Counted from the stretch's first letter, positions 43,444 to 56,751 are shown. The stretch: 64,000 nucleotides of DNA from Apiosordaria backusii (GCA_030549205.1 JAUKTV010000016.1:310001-374000), one strand, 5' to 3'. Notes: a model not told the origin generated them from the letters alone. A program made the numbers and translations.

Positions 43444-46373
43444 ATGGCGGAACAATTGAGATACGACGGCCAAGTTGTTGTCGTCACCGGCGCTGGCGGC
43501 GGTCTCGGCAAGGCTTATGCCACTTTCTTTGCGTCTCGTGGCGCCAGCGTCGTTGTCAACGACCTCGGCGGTTCCTTCAAGGGCGAGGGTAACGACTCGA
43601 AGGTAGGCTTTTCTCCGGTTCTTCGATCTGATATTTACAATTAACTAACAATATTTTTTGTTACACAGGCTGCCGATGTTGTCGTCAACGAGATCAAGGC
43701 CGCCGGTGGCAAGGCCGTTGCCAACTACAACAGCGTCGAGGATGGTGACAAGATCATCGAGACCGCTATCAAGGCTTTCGGCCGCATCGATATCCTCATC
43801 AACAATGCCGGTATCCTCCGCGATGTCAGCTTCAAGAACATGAAGGATGTGGACTGGGACCTCATCATGAAGGTCCACGTCAAGGGCAGCTACAAGTGCG
43901 CGCGCGCCGCCTGGCCTCACTTCCGCAAGCAAAAGTTCGGTCGCGTCATCAACACCGCTTCCGCTGCTGGTCTGTTCGGCAACTTCGGCCAGGCCAACTA
44001 CTCGGCCGCCAAGCTTGCCATGGTTGGCTTCACAGAAACCCTCGCCAAGGAGGGTGCCAAGTACAACATCATCTCCAACGTCATTGCTCCTATCGCTGCC
44101 AGCCGCATGACCGAGACTGTCATGCCCCCAGATGTTCTTGCGCTCATGAAGCCTGAGTGGGTTGTGCCCCTCGTTGCTGTCTTGGTCCACAAGAACAACA
44201 CCAGCGAGACCGGCTCCATCTTCGAGGTCGGTGGTGGTCACATCGCCAAGCTCCGGTGGGAAAGGTCCAGCGGTCTGCTCCTCAAGTGCGACGACAGCTA
44301 TACCCCCGGCGCCGTCCTCAAGAAGTGGAACAAGGTCACCGACTTCTCCAACCCACAGTACCCCAGCGGACCCAACGACTTCCTCACGCTCTTGGAGGAG
44401 TCCCAGAAGCTCGGCCCCAACGAGCAGGGTGAGAAGATTGACTTCACCGGTCGTGTTGCTCTTGTCACCGGTGGTGGTGCTGGTATTGGCCGTGCTTACT
44501 GCTTGGCCTTTGCCCGCGCCGGTGCTTCCGTTGTTGTCAACGATCTTGTTAACCCCGACGATGTTGTCAACGAGATCAAGGCGATGGGTGGCAAGGCTGT
44601 CGGTGCCAAGTACTCTGCTGAGGACGGTGATGCCGTCGTCAAGGTTGCCATCGACAACTTCGGCCGCATTGATATTGTCATCAACAACGCCGGTATCCTC
44701 CGTGACAAGGCCTTCACCAACATGGATGACAACCTCTGGGACCCAGTGATGAACGTTCACGCCCGTGGTACCTACAAGGTCACCAAGGCTGCTTGGCCCT
44801 ACTTCCTCAAGCAAAAGTATGGTCGTGTTGTCAACACCACCTCCACCAGCGGTATCTATGGCAACTTCGGCCAGGCCAACTACGCTGCTGCTGTAAGTTG
44901 TTCTTGTGAAGCATGAAAAAGTTTGTAATGCTGACTTAAACCTAGAAATGCGCCATTCTCGGCTTCTCCCGCGCTCTTGCTCTCGAGGGTGCCAAGTACA
45001 ACATCTATGTCAATACCATTGCCCCCAACGCCGGCACTGCCATGACCAAGACTATCCTTCCTGAGGAGCTCGTCCAGGCCTTCAAGCCCGACTACATTGC
45101 TCCTCTCGTCCTCGCTCTCTCCAGCGACAAGGTCCCCAACCCCACCGGCGGCCTTTACGAGGTTGGCAGCGGCTGGGTTGGCCAGACCAGATGGCAGCGC
45201 ACTGGTGGCCACGGCTTCCCCGTTGACGTTCCCTTGACCCCCGAGGAGGTCGTCAAGCACTGGAACGAGATTGTCACCTTCGACAGCCGCGCCGACCACC
45301 CCGAGAAGACCCAAGACAGTCTGCAGAAGATCATGGCGAACATGGAGAACAGGTCCGGCTCGGGAAAGGTATGAGCACCCCATTTTTTCATGTATCATAG
45401 TCACCATATAGTGTTTTGGGTAGAATAATGATGGAACGATGTATGAGCACACATTTTTTGGAATTTTGACATCTAACGGTTCTTTCATGTTTTGCAGAGT
45501 GCCAGCGGCGATAACAAGTACCTCCAAGCCCAACAAGAAGCCCTCAAGACCGAGAGCAAGGGCACCGAGTTCAACTACACTGAGCGCGACATCATGCTCT
45601 ACAACCTCGGCATCGGTGCCAAGCGCACTGATCTCCGCTACGTCTTCGAGGGCGCCGAAGACTTCCAGGCCATCCCCACCTTCGGTGTCATTCCCCCCTT
45701 CGATACCGAGTTCCCTTACTCGTTCGACGATCTCGTCCCCAACTTCAACCCCATGATGCTCCTCCACGGCGAGCAGTACCTTGAGGTCAGGAAGTACCCA
45801 GTCCCCACCGCGGGCAAGCTTATCTCCAAGGGCAAGCTCATTGAGGTTGTCGACAAGGGCAACGCTGCTATTGTTAGGCAAGGAATCACCACCACCAATG
45901 CTGAGACCGGCGAGGAGGTCTTCTACAACGAAATGACCGTCTTCCTCCGAGGATGCGGTGGTTTCGGTGGCCAGAAAAAACCTGCTGACCGCGGCGCCGC
46001 TACCGCTGCCAACAAGCCCCCCGCCCGTGCCCCCGATGTCGTTGTTGAGGAGAAGACCACCGAGGAGCAAGCCGCCATCTACAGACTGTCCGGCGACTAC
46101 AACCCCTTGCACATCGACCCCGGCTTCGCCAAGATGGGTGGCTTCAAGGTTCCCATCTTGCACGGCCTCTGCTTCTTCGGCATTGCTGGCAAGGCCGTCT
46201 ACGAGAAGTTTGGCAAGTTCAAGAACGTCAAGGTCAGATTCGCGGGCACAGTCAACCCCGGTCAGACTCTCGTTACCGAGATGTGGAAGGAAGGGAACAA
46301 GGTTATCTTCCAGACCAAGGTGAAGGAGACTGGCAAGTTGGCCATCGGCGGTGCTGCGGCGGAGTTGCTTTAA
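43444..46373 (+). CDS. fox2: Peroxisomal multifunctional beta-oxidation protein Fox2
   Basis: Four exons: 43444-43602, 43669-44892, 44946-45368, 45498-46373; 893 residues, usual length. Two tandem short-chain dehydrogenase domains come first. The first has TGAGGGLGKAYA, NNAGILRD and catalytic-type S151/Y164/K168. The second has TGGGAGIGRAYC, NNAGILRD and a YAAAK active site rebuilt across the second intron. The MaoC-like hydratase-2 domain follows (IYRLSGDYNPLHIDPGFA at about 796-813, with D802 and H807). Together these catalyse the hydratase and D-3-hydroxyacyl-CoA dehydrogenase steps of beta-oxidation. Strong C-ending codon bias suggests high expression. The C-terminus is GGAAAELL, with no SKL-type PTS1. 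Confidence 0.97.
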
Positions 46374-46938
46374 TTTAATGGAATGATCTGGAAGGGGGTG
46401 TAAATAAATCTCAGGGAGCAAGATGTGTATGATTATATTACCGCTGAACGATTCAGACAGACAGTTATTATAATAGGATAGGATAGGCATGAACGTGTGG
46501 CCCAGTCACACAGATTATTTGTTAGATCCTCCTGGTTCTTATTTTTGGGGCCTGCAGCCTGCCTTTCACAGTTTGGACTTGGTATGTCTCCACTTTTACC
46601 CCTGAATGGCCCCTTACCACACACAGCTGGATGATGGGCGATGTGTTGGGGCTCTTAAAGCTCTAGAAATCATGTTAACGGACATTTTTCTTTCAGTTGT
46701 GTGTTTCTTCTTGACATCTCGCTTTGGACTCAACTCGTCCCTGAAAGCCTAGTTCAAGAGAACGCCACAGCTTTCAGCTCCGTTCGCTCAACCTATCACA
46801 CCTCCCTGGCGGTCAAATGACTGCATGCCCAACACGTGACGGAGCAGGCAGCGCTCAAAATGTTGAGCAAGGCCTTAATCTGTCACATTAGTCTGTCAGT
46901 AATTCCTCGATTCATCTAACTACAACAAAGCCGGTGCA
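46374..46938. other. Intergenic spacer
   Basis: 3' flank of fox2 and upstream region of the NLR-like gene. Nothing recognised. Confidence 0.55.
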
Positions 46939-49480
46939 ATGGAGCCGTTAAGTGCGCTCTCTGTGGCAGCCGCCGTTGTCCAGTTTGTCGACTGGGGCAG
47001 CCGTGTTCTCTCTGAATCCCGCCACAGGTACAAATCAGCCTCAGGGGAGACGTTAGAAGAACTAGAAGTCTCCCAACTCTGCGCCGACCTTTCGTCATTG
47101 AGTCAGAAGATTGGTGAAACCACCACCGCGCTTCTCAAGAACCAACATCCCGACAACCAACACCTTGAGATAGTTCCCGAAATTACCCCTCACGAGACTA
47201 CACTAATACAGGTCTGTCAAGAGTGTCAAAATATCGCGGTCGAGATATCAAGTGCAATTCGGGGGTCGGGAGTTGCCGCCAAGCAACTGGTAGCCGCCAT
47301 CTTCCCTGATGGCTCTGATGAAGACGCCGCAGAAGTTCAGCGTCGAACAGAGGCGGCCAAGGTTTTAAGTCGCCGTGCAGAAGCCTCCAAGTTTCTTGAT
47401 TGTCTAGTAAAAACAGTGAGAAGATCTCAGGCCAACAACTTAGAGGGGTGGAAACAAAAGCTGGCCAGCGCAAGAGAGAGGCTGATGGCGGTGCTTTTGA
47501 CAGCTCTTTGGTAAGCTAAGTTCTAGAAAGAAGAAGCTTAAACCTTTCAGGTTGTGACTAACATTACTGCAGGGCGAGAACAAGTGCTGCAACAGAGCGC
47601 CCAGTTTCTACCACTCAAAGTTGGCACCACGACGATCTACTCTCTGTGCTCCAGAGGATCGAAAAAAAGCTTGCCAATATCTCACCCGACAAACAGCCAG
47701 CTCAAGCTGCCGATATGGAGCTGGGCCTAGACCCCGAACATCAGGCTGTATTCAATAGCATATGGTCCCCGGATTGGCTAGGGAAGCAAGTCATCATATC
47801 ACCTGTAGACGAAGACCCACCCCCGACACTCTTTCGAGAACATTGCTATCACATTGTCAACAGTCTTCGCTTTGCCAAGATGCTTCATCGTGAAGAGGAC
47901 ATTCCACAAGCCTATAAATCAACATACCGCTGGGTGTTCAACAACCCACGCCGCGATGCTCTCGGCGCGGAGATGTGGTCAGGCTTTCCAGCCTGGCTGG
48001 AAGATCAGTCAACAGACAAGATATATTGGATTACAGGAAAGCCTGGCGCAGGCAAGTCAACACTGATGAAATACATCGTGGATCACCCAAAATTGGAAAC
48101 ACACCTACACCGTTGGTCTTCGAAGAGGCCGCTTTTACTTGGAGCTTTTTATTTCTGGATTGCGGGGGATGTGTTGCAAAAGTCACACGAAGGGTTGCTG
48201 AGGACTCTTCTCCATCAGATCTTGAGCCAAGCATCCAGTCTGATACCTATGGTCTGTCCTCGAAGATGGGCATTGTTACAGTTATTTGGCACCAGCATTC
48301 TACGACAGCTGCCGGAATGGAAGCTTCCCGAGCTGACGGAAACCTTGTCAGCCATAAATAGTCGAGCAGGCAAATCCTTCAACTTGGCATTACTTATATC
48401 AAATAGGCCAATATCGCCAACATTCTTCTGAGCTATTCCAAATACATACCGCTCTGGCTGAGATCAACGGTAGTCTCATTCCCTCGTTCTGTTCGATGGA
48501 TGGACTGATCTGGTTGGCGGATGAGGGAAACGCAATTGACACTAGTCACAACATTTTCGAAACACAGGAATCGCGTTTACACGGGCAGCAGGTCATGAGG
48601 AGGAGACTGGCGAGCAGGACTAGAGGGCTGCTTGAAGTAAACACGCACGGAGGCGTGGTGTATCTCCATCGAACGGCCAGAGATTGGATCCGTCTACAGA
48701 AATGGCCGGCGATACTCTCCACTTCAGGCCCAAACTTCGATGTCCATTTGTCAGTCTTGCATGCGTTAACAACGTGTGTTGGGTTTATAGGTAACAAACA
48801 ACCAAAGCCCCCGGCACGCTGATTTCCGGAACATTCTTTGGCTTTCCTTAATCCAGGCCGCGTTGGTCTCTGACCGCAATCGAAATCTTCCCTCATTACA
48901 AAGTTCTCTTGAGAAACTCAACTCTAACGCTCCTGAGCTTTGCCAAATACCTAAACTTGACCTCACCCTATGGAAAGGGGACCCTGGAATGGTATATTTT
49001 GGTACCACGTGTAACCTCGAAATTCCACGCAATCGAATTGGACTTTTGCAACTGGCTACTTTGTTTGGGATGCTCCCTTTTGTCCGCCACGAACTCTCCA
49101 AGAGAGCGAAATCGGTTGAAAAAGTCAAGTTGCTGATATTTGCAGTGTTTGGGGATGAATCCTACACCAAAAGGCTACAGACCTGGGCTTTTGTCGAGAA
49201 TAATGACGAGAATTTCCAATCGGTGGTGAGAGCGAGGGCCAAGATGACTCGGCTGCTATTGGAATGTATCATTTCTGATGATCTTGAAATGTGGTTTCCC
49301 CCGGCTGAGGCCATGCTTGTTCGTCAGCGGCTGCTGAGATGGCGAAATGAGGAATCCAACACCTCGGAATGGGCAGAAACACTACGAGTTTTTGACAGGG
49401 CGCATCAAGACAAGATGAGGCCTGAGGGCGCAGTCACCAAATTCTTTCATAAGATGAAGAAGAGCCTTTCTAGGCATTGA
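46939..49480 (+). pseudogene. NLR/STAND gene relic (HeLo-like N-domain plus truncated NACHT)
   Basis: Exon 1 46939-47510 (MEPLSALSVAAAVVQFVDWG) is the fungal Helo_like_N-type start of STAND proteins. A good intron (47511-47572) leads to YRWVFNNPRRDALG and the NACHT P-loop WITGKPGAGKSTLMKYIVD at about 48030-48065. After GKSFNLAL (about 48395) the expected Walker B block (F-x-D-G-L-D-E type) and well over one hundred following residues are absent. Sequence resumes in another frame with HSSELFQIHTAL and FCSMDGLIWLADEG, then RRRLASRTRGLLEV and YLHRTARDW. A further single-base frame break at the C run near 48806-48813 precedes ADFRNILWLSLIQAALV, and the frame then stays open to 49480. Such proteins act in fungal non-self recognition and programmed cell death; this copy should not form a working NTPase. 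Confidence 0.85.
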
Positions 49481-51081
49481 TCTGGTTCACAGGAAGGGCT
49501 ACTATTAGACTGCAATTCGCATTCAACCCCATAATATTCGAGGTGGACGAGCGCAACGATTACCTCGCTAAGCGAAAAGTGAGTTTCTATCTGTACATTT
49601 TTAACCCCTCCCAGCCAGGCATTTTCTATGTACATTCCTTGTTGTACAGACTACCTTAGAACTAGACTGTGGAAATGTACATGCAGATACCTATCTTTAT
49701 ATTCTGATGCTCAAGCCTAAATCAAGCTATCACATCTTTTCAGAAAATCCTCTAATGGGTTCTGAATTGACATTGACTTGGGCAGCATTGTGAAATTATT
49801 TGGAGTCGAAAGCTGGACCTGCAACAAAAGGGGGTTTGCAGGGGTAAAGGCGGAGACTCGATCAATCCAACGACGAATTCGAGCTGCCACAAGTCGAAGA
49901 CTGTATAATCATCAGACTAATATTAGAAAGCAATCAATGCCTGGGTCACTGTAACTCGCTCTCTTAAATGAAGTGACATAACGAGTTCTTGTCACCGAGT
50001 TGATGACCCATCAGTGTTGCTGATCGATGAGCCCGCCAAAGACTCTGCGTCAGCCAAGCACATTGCCGCATTTATTCCCATAACTCTAGGCTTTGCTCTC
50101 ATCAGCTTCTGACGTGCCGATTCTAACCCTGTACAATCCTATAATGACACTGATAAAGCTACCGTTGATCTCTACCCGCCTACGTACTCTGCTGGCGATC
50201 ATCGGCCATCATAGTTCCTTGTCGACCACAGTTGTCACATCTCACCTACACTACACTAAGGTACCTAGATACCTAGCTTCAAGATCAAGGTATCTAAGCT
50301 CATGAAGCATATTGACACAGAAGCAACTCCGAGATATCCCCTTGTCCAATGCGTCTTAGCTCCCTCAAACCGTCCCATCTCGGCCCGGGATTGCCAGACC
50401 CGACGTCTTGTTTTTAACACAACCAACAACCCGCTAGAAGACATGCGTATAACTTCATTTCGCCAATCCTATGCAGTATTCTAGCCCACTCACCTCTTCA
50501 TTTCTTCCGTTTGGTGCTTCCATTTCCCTTATAGCATCCAAACCCCCCACGTTATCTGACCCCCACACGGCAAGCATCCCGTCCCATGGATGGGCTCAAC
50601 CGCCCCCCAATCCGGATAAAAACAAGGGAACCAAAAGGAAAAAGCACAGACTCGTCCGTTCCGCTGGTACTGTCGTAAAGGTGGGGGTCAGACACGGAAC
50701 AGGCTACCACCTTGCCTGCTTGAGGGTGGAATGACATGGCATGTTTGCAGGCTCTTCTTGACCGGTTCATGTCGTGTCATGATGTCTTGTTGGTTTGGCC
50801 TACTACTACTATACGACAAACACGTCCAAGCGTTTGTCTCTTTGACCGACACCGGCTACCTTATCCGTTTGTGTTGCTTTACCAAGGTACGAGATATCAG
50901 GCCAGGACGGAGACCAAGACCACGTTGAGCTTTGTACTGGTACTTGGGCATCAGAGAAGCGATGACCCTTCGCTCCGTGAGATGCAGTATTCCAAAAATC
51001 GACGTTCATTTCACGGTATCCTTTTACGATGTGGCAACCAAGTTTTCCAAAGATAACACACATGTCTTCACATGCCCAAGT
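49481..51081. other. 1.6-kb convergent intergenic region
   Basis: 3' flanks of the NLR relic (plus) and mef2 (minus). AT-rich around 49660-50300. No gene or repeat recognised. Confidence 0.5.
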
Positions 51082-53703
51082 TCAGCGCGCCAAAGCGAGA
51101 GCCTTCTCTCTCGGCCCCGTCACAAGCTCAAACTCACCTGGATCCAGGGTCAACGTATGTCTGCCTCCCGTCATGCTCCTCAAATGCCTATCATACTTCA
51201 TCATCTCCTTCAGCGGTGCTTTACCCATGATATACAGCATCCTCACACTCCCGCTCGTCTTCTTACCCTCGTCCCTCAAGCTCTGCACACCCTCATACGG
51301 GTCCAAGGGAACATAGACCTTTGTCAAGTCAATCCTTTCTCCAGCCTTGCTGTCCACACTGCCAGAATAGTCATCCTCTTCGGGCTTGCGCACCTCCAGC
51401 ACCTGACCACCGCGCGCAGAGCCGATGTCGTGCAGGATAGCGTGTGATGCTTCCTCGGGGCAATGGATTGTAAAGTTCGTAAAAGGCTCCAATATCCCAA
51501 CCTGGGCATTATCGTGGGCTTCCTTTAGCGCTGCGCGGACGGCGAAGAGTGCCGCGTTGGTGATATGCCCACCCGTTGAGTTCTTGTTCCAGTCCTTTTT
51601 CGGGTCGAAGGTGATGTGGACGTGGCACTTCCTGACGGGGGCGCTGCGGCGGGGACCGCGAGACAGGCCGACGATGGCTCCGTTGAAGAGCTGCTGGCGG
51701 ACTGTTTCGGTATCAAACGGGAGCTCATCCGTATCTTCGGGCAACGGAATCGAGACGTGAATGATGTTGCCATCACGCTCGATACTGGATTCCAGGAGGG
51801 TGTCGTGGTGGCATGCTTCGAGGGGTTCGAGAACGACGGTACAGGCTGCCTTACCAGCAACACCGCGGAGAGGGCGGTCGTACTCATGGTAGTGTGGGCT
51901 AGTTGGGGCAAAGAGGCACTCTGAGTACTCAATCTCAATGTCACCCCAGATGGCGGTCTCCTTTTCAATCTTGTAATGGGTCAGGAGGCGGTCTTGGGCA
52001 ATCTCGAGGTGGAGAAGTCCCATGCCAGAGAGGATCAGCTGCTCCGATCTTTCGTCCTTGTGCCATCTGATACTTGGGTCCTCTCTGGAAAGCCGCTGGA
52101 GGGCGTCTACAATCTTGTCACCGCCTGTCTTGGTGTAAGGTTCAATTGAGATAAAGGCGACCGCTGGAGGGGTCTCCGGGGCTTTGATGCGAACACTCCT
52201 GTACACTTCAGGAGCCTGGGTTTGGTGGCCTGGGAATGTCAGCAGTGTGTCTCCTGTGCGGGCTTGTTTGAGTCCAGTCATGGCTCCTATGTGTCCGGTT
52301 GGTAGGGTTTGAATATCGTGGTAATCCTTGGCAGAGACGTGCATGATATTCTGCGGCTTCTCAAATACGTGCATGTTGCTGTTCCACATGTGACTGCTTC
52401 GGCTGAGGCTGCCATGATAGGTGCGTACCCAGCTCATCAACCCTCGTGGCCCGTTGTCCACGACCTTGAATACGTGAGACACTGATAACACCGGTTCTGG
52501 CTTTTGGTGGGCGGCACCTTTCTTCTTGGGGGCCATCTCCATAAACTCAGAGAACGTGACGGTCTTGGAGCCTGCGATGAGACGCAATTCTGGCCTTTCA
52601 GAGGGGTTAGGAAGGTAGTCAACCACAGCTTCTAGGAGAGGCTGAACGCCAATGTTCGTCAAACTTGAGCCAGCAAATACTGGGGTAAATTTGGCTTTTC
52701 CATCCATGATTAGCCGGCGAATGGCCTTCTTGATCGTCCCTGAAGACACATTGATGTCATGTTCGAGATACTCTTCCATAATAGCCTCATCGTGATCCGA
52801 AAGCCTGTCAATCAACTGGAGACGGGCCTTCTCCATCTCGTCTTTGAGAGCAGGGTTATGCGTGGCGAGAGTGTCTTTCGTTGCTACCGTCATAGCGCCA
52901 GTCGTCTTGGAAAACCTGAGACCAACTTCATGAATGACATCGACCACACCGACGAATTCGTCTTTCTGCCACCAGGGGATCTGGCAAAGCAAAGGCCACG
53001 TCTTGAGCCTGGCTGCAGCTTCCTGGACTGATCGCTTGAATGAGGCGCCATCCCGATCCAGCTTGTTTATATACAAGAGTCTGGGGATGTTGGAAAGATG
53101 TGCTGATTCCCAAACACGCTCGGTATGAGTTTCAACCCCCGCGACTCCATCCATGATGCACACGGCACCGTCGAGAATAGGCAAACAACGGTCGACCTCG
53201 TAACGGAAATCCTGATGGCCCGGGGTGTCAATGAGGTTGATGGTTTTCGGCTCTTGTCCGTTGGGTAAGACGGATTTTGGGGGCCATTGGAAAGTCACGG
53301 CGGCAGATTGGATGGTGATTCCTCGCTCCCTTTCCATCGGGAGGAAATCCGTTGTCGTGTTGCCGTGGTCAACATCTAGAGGCTATCAATATCTGTGACG
53401 CCGTAGAGGGGTGAAATGGTTCAAGTGCATACTCCCAATATGTCTTGTACGGCCGCTGTGGTAGAGCATGCGCTCTGTTGTTGTTGTTTTCCCGGCATCG
53501 ACGTGGGCAATGATGCCAATGTTGCGGATGTTTTCAATCCTCGCCTCATGGTGAGCATGTTCGGTTGCATAGCTCCTGGCCCCCTTTGCTAGAACGGCGG
53601 CCTTGTTGATATTGCTAAATTGGGCGTTTTTCAGCACCAAAAGGCGAAGCAAGTGCTTCCCCTGGCCATGGCGGCTGGCATGGGACGAAACGGTGGTGAA
53701 CAT
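51082..53703 (-). CDS. mef2: Mitochondrial ribosome-releasing factor 2 / EF-G2
   Basis: Exons 53703-53433 and 53375-51082; 854 residues. A basic N-terminus (MFTTVSSHASRHGQGKHLLR) fits mitochondrial import. GTPase motifs: GIIAHVDAGKTTTTE (G1), RERGITIQSAAVTF (G2), LIDTPGHQDFRYEVDR (G3), LYINKLDRDGA (G4). Domains II-V follow, ending GKAPLKEMMKYDRHLRSMTG and DPGEFELVTGP. The 58-base intron splits just after HIG in switch I, rebuilding IGNVDHGNTTTDF. Compared with EF-G1 the sequence better fits EF-G2/Mef2, which acts in ribosome recycling with RRF. Divergent from vps17. Confidence 0.93.
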
Positions 53704-54339
53704 TCTATACGGAGATAAACCAACTCGGGATAGCTTCAGTCCAACGAGTCAGCGACCAATCGGCTCTGCATATCAAGTGCCGAGCTTAGATCCTTTCGAG
53801 CGAATGAAAAGCAACCATATCTCTAGGCTGATGAGAGAAGGCGTGATTCGGACGGAACGGACGGCTGTTGATTTTCTCAGAGCATCCCAGTTGCCTCTGA
53901 ATTGAGTTTCAATTTTTGGAGCACCTCAGTCGACAGCTGGGAGCCTCAGGTGGACCGTGCGCCCCCGCACCCCCGCACCCCCCGTCAGATCCCAGGAAGA
54001 CATCCAATTGCTTGGCGCTTCTGTTTCCAGAGGGAACAGGCACCGCTCAACAACACAAGCCACGGGCGGTGATGTGGAGAATCATTGGCTGTGCACACAT
54101 TCAACCTCAGCTGCTTTCCACCGGACATACCACGCCATACGGCCACCAGGACGACCTTCAACTGGCCGGGTTACCTATATCGAAACGATTTCAATTATCA
54201 GAAACAGTCGCTATTCAGGCCCGAATCCTGCCTCAGAGAGCCTCGTTTCTCGACGACGGGACTGCGCAATAATTGAACCTCCCACGTCATCGCAGCCGAG
54301 CACCCGCCCATCTTAGTTTGAACCGCATAAACAACCACC
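53704..54339. other. Divergent promoter region, mef2/vps17
   Basis: Between the starts of mef2 (minus) and vps17 (plus). Several short open frames, none protein-like. Confidence 0.6.
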
Positions 54340-56373
54340 ATGGACTACAGCGCATCAATACAGGACGATCATGCTGCCGAGGCCTCGCCTTGGGATAATT
54401 CCCCAAGTTCGTCGCCGAGACAGGACCGATCCGGCTTCGACTCAAGCATCGCTGGGCTGACGGGTGATGCCCCGCCCTCGCCTTCCTCCCCTTATCGATT
54501 TCCTTCACACGGCTCCAACAACGGCCTCCAAGACGACGGCGGGTTTGGCGCAAGTGATACCGATTATAAGAGACCGGATACTGCGAGCACCGTTTCGGCC
54601 GGCGACACACGTGCTGTGGAGTCCGGCTTGGACGAGTCGGGCGGCGTCCAGCATTACCCGGAAAACCATGCTTCAGGGGCTGGCGATCAAGGGCCGTTAT
54701 TTCTAGGGCCTCAGCATCAACAACAGCAACCATTACCACACTCGGCGGCCGACGGCGCGCATCAGGGCCAAGGGCAGCACCATCAGCAGCAGCCCCGGAG
54801 ACCACAGGCGCCTCACTTCAAATTGCAGGCCAAAATTACTGGGCTGGAGCGGACGGGAAGGAAGGATCCCATTTTGAGATTTGATGTACATGTACGGCCC
54901 CTTTCCTGGTTATACGTCGTTAGGAACAAGACGGATGCTTACAAGAAAAAGACAAACCTTCCTGCCTTTAGAACGACACAGTACCGCGATGTACGCCGTC
55001 TCCACTCTGAATTCATCAAGCTTGCCGAGCACTTGATTTCGGCCAATCCCGAAGCCATTGTGCCAGCAGTACCGCCAGCACTGACATCGGCCGGTGCGGG
55101 CACCGAGGAGGACGAGATCCGTGTCAAGGCGCTCCTTCAGCGGTGGTTCAACTATGTCTGCAGCAGTGAGGTGCTGGCGAGAGACCCTGAAATGGTTCTT
55201 TTCGTGGAAAGCGATTTTGGCTACAGCCCCATGGTAAAAAAGAAGCAGCCGGCAACTGGTGTGCGGAGGAAGATTTTGAAGCAGTTTGCGCCGCCTCCAG
55301 ATGATACCCCTGAGCTGCAGGAGGCCCGTCCTATTGTGAAGTTGTTTTACCTGGGCGCCATGGATGCTGGGCACAAGGTCGACAAACTTGTCAAATCACG
55401 CAGAGGTATGCACCCGATCATTCTTTGCTCTTATTGCTCGAAAAACCAAAATCTCTGACCGTAACCACCAGGTCTCGGACTTGCCGAGTCTGATTTTGGT
55501 GTCAAACTTGGCAATATGCATGTTCAAGAACTTCACCCCGGCCTCGCCAATGCCTACCGTAAGTTGGGCAAGATTGTTCAAACAGTCGGCGACTTCCATG
55601 CCGCTCAAGCAACAGCCGAAGCCACCACCATTGGTGACCCCTTTCAGTACCACTCCCAGGACGCTTTCATTGTCAAGGAGACCCTCACGAACCGCCAAAT
55701 TTTGATTCGCGAGTTTCTCCAAGCTCAGGAGCAAACCCGCAGCAAGCTCAACGCCGCCGACCGTCTCAAGGCCTCCTCCAACGTCCGCCGCGAGAAAGTC
55801 GACGAAGCCATTGGCGCACTGCACGAAGCCCGTGAGACAGAAACGGCCCTCTATCAAAAGACCACCCGCGTCACACAGAACCTGGTTCACGAACGGCGCA
55901 AGTGGTTCGCCCGCACAGCAGCCGATCTCCGTCTCTCTATCCGCGAATACGTGATTCGCGAGATCGAAGCCGAAAGACGCACGCTGGCACTCCTCGAATC
56001 TGTGAGGCCCGACATTCGGGCGATTGACTCGAGCGGCGGACTCTCCCGTCTCGGGAGAGAATCTCACCCACCCGTTCGACGGGTCAGTATGGCTACTTCC
56101 CAGGGGCCCAAGGGGGATGCCTGGAGCGGAGTTCCCAGACGGCACGACAGCAACATGAGCAGGAGCGTTTCGGGAAGTTTTATGGCGGGGAGTGTTGCCG
56201 AGGAAGGGGAAGAGGGAGGGGAGGGCGGTCAAGACCAAGGGTCAAGGTCGCGGGCGTTGAGCGGTGGTGCCGGTTCGGGGGCTGGCAACCTGCCGGGTTT
56301 GGCTGAGGAGGACGATGAGGATAGGGTCGACGCGAGAAACGCGGCTAGTCGGTTGGCTACAAGCACCTTCTAA
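54340..56373 (+). CDS. vps17: Retromer sorting nexin Vps17 (PX-BAR)
   Basis: Exons 54340-55405 and 55472-56373; 655 residues; start context CCACCATGGACTAC. A disordered N-terminus (about 1-165) precedes a PX domain (LQAKITGLERTGRKDPILRF, YRDVRRLHSEFIKLAEHLIS, LLQRWFNYVCSS). The BAR-like coiled region begins after the intron (FGVKLGNMHVQELHPGLANA, QAQEQTRSKLNAADRLKASS, REYVIREIEAERRTLALLES). A Ser/Gly-rich tail ends the protein. Role: with Vps5 forms the membrane-bending SNX-BAR dimer that coats endosome-to-Golgi tubules. The critical phosphoinositide-binding residues of PX are not obvious, as is common in Vps17. Confidence 0.93.
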
Positions 56374-56585
56374 GTTGAGCAGACACCCAGCGGAGAAGGA
56401 TTTCACAGGATACCGATGGAAGGAAGGATGGATGGGAAGATGGTGTGAAGAAATGTCTGTGATCAGACAAGGGGGTCAACGAGACAAGATATTACATGAT
56501 AAAAAAGAACGGTTGTCCCAAAGACGGGATCGCCGAAAATGCCCAAGTATGATGTAAGGGAGGTACGACAGCGGTAGCACGCAGT

Positions 56586-56586
<1 letters not shown>

Positions 56587-56618
<32 letters not shown>
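56587..56618. repeat. (AAGC)n microsatellite
   Basis: About eight tandem copies of GCAA/AAGC, 3' of vps17, with two near copies after a one-base change. Confidence 0.9.
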
Positions 56619-56751
56619 CCAAGCAAGAAGATGCAGAAAATGCTCAGTTTTACAGCTCACAAGTAACGGTTACACTGCAGTCGGCTTGACTTCGGTGACA
56701 CAACAGTATTGAACCACGGGGACTTTTGGTGGCACAGAAGCCAATTGTTTA

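Noticed and set aside
43645..46490. Long minus-strand open frames (389 and 536 codons) across fox2
   Set aside because: They are antisense shadows created by the strong codon bias of fox2, whose domains and active sites are clear on the plus strand.
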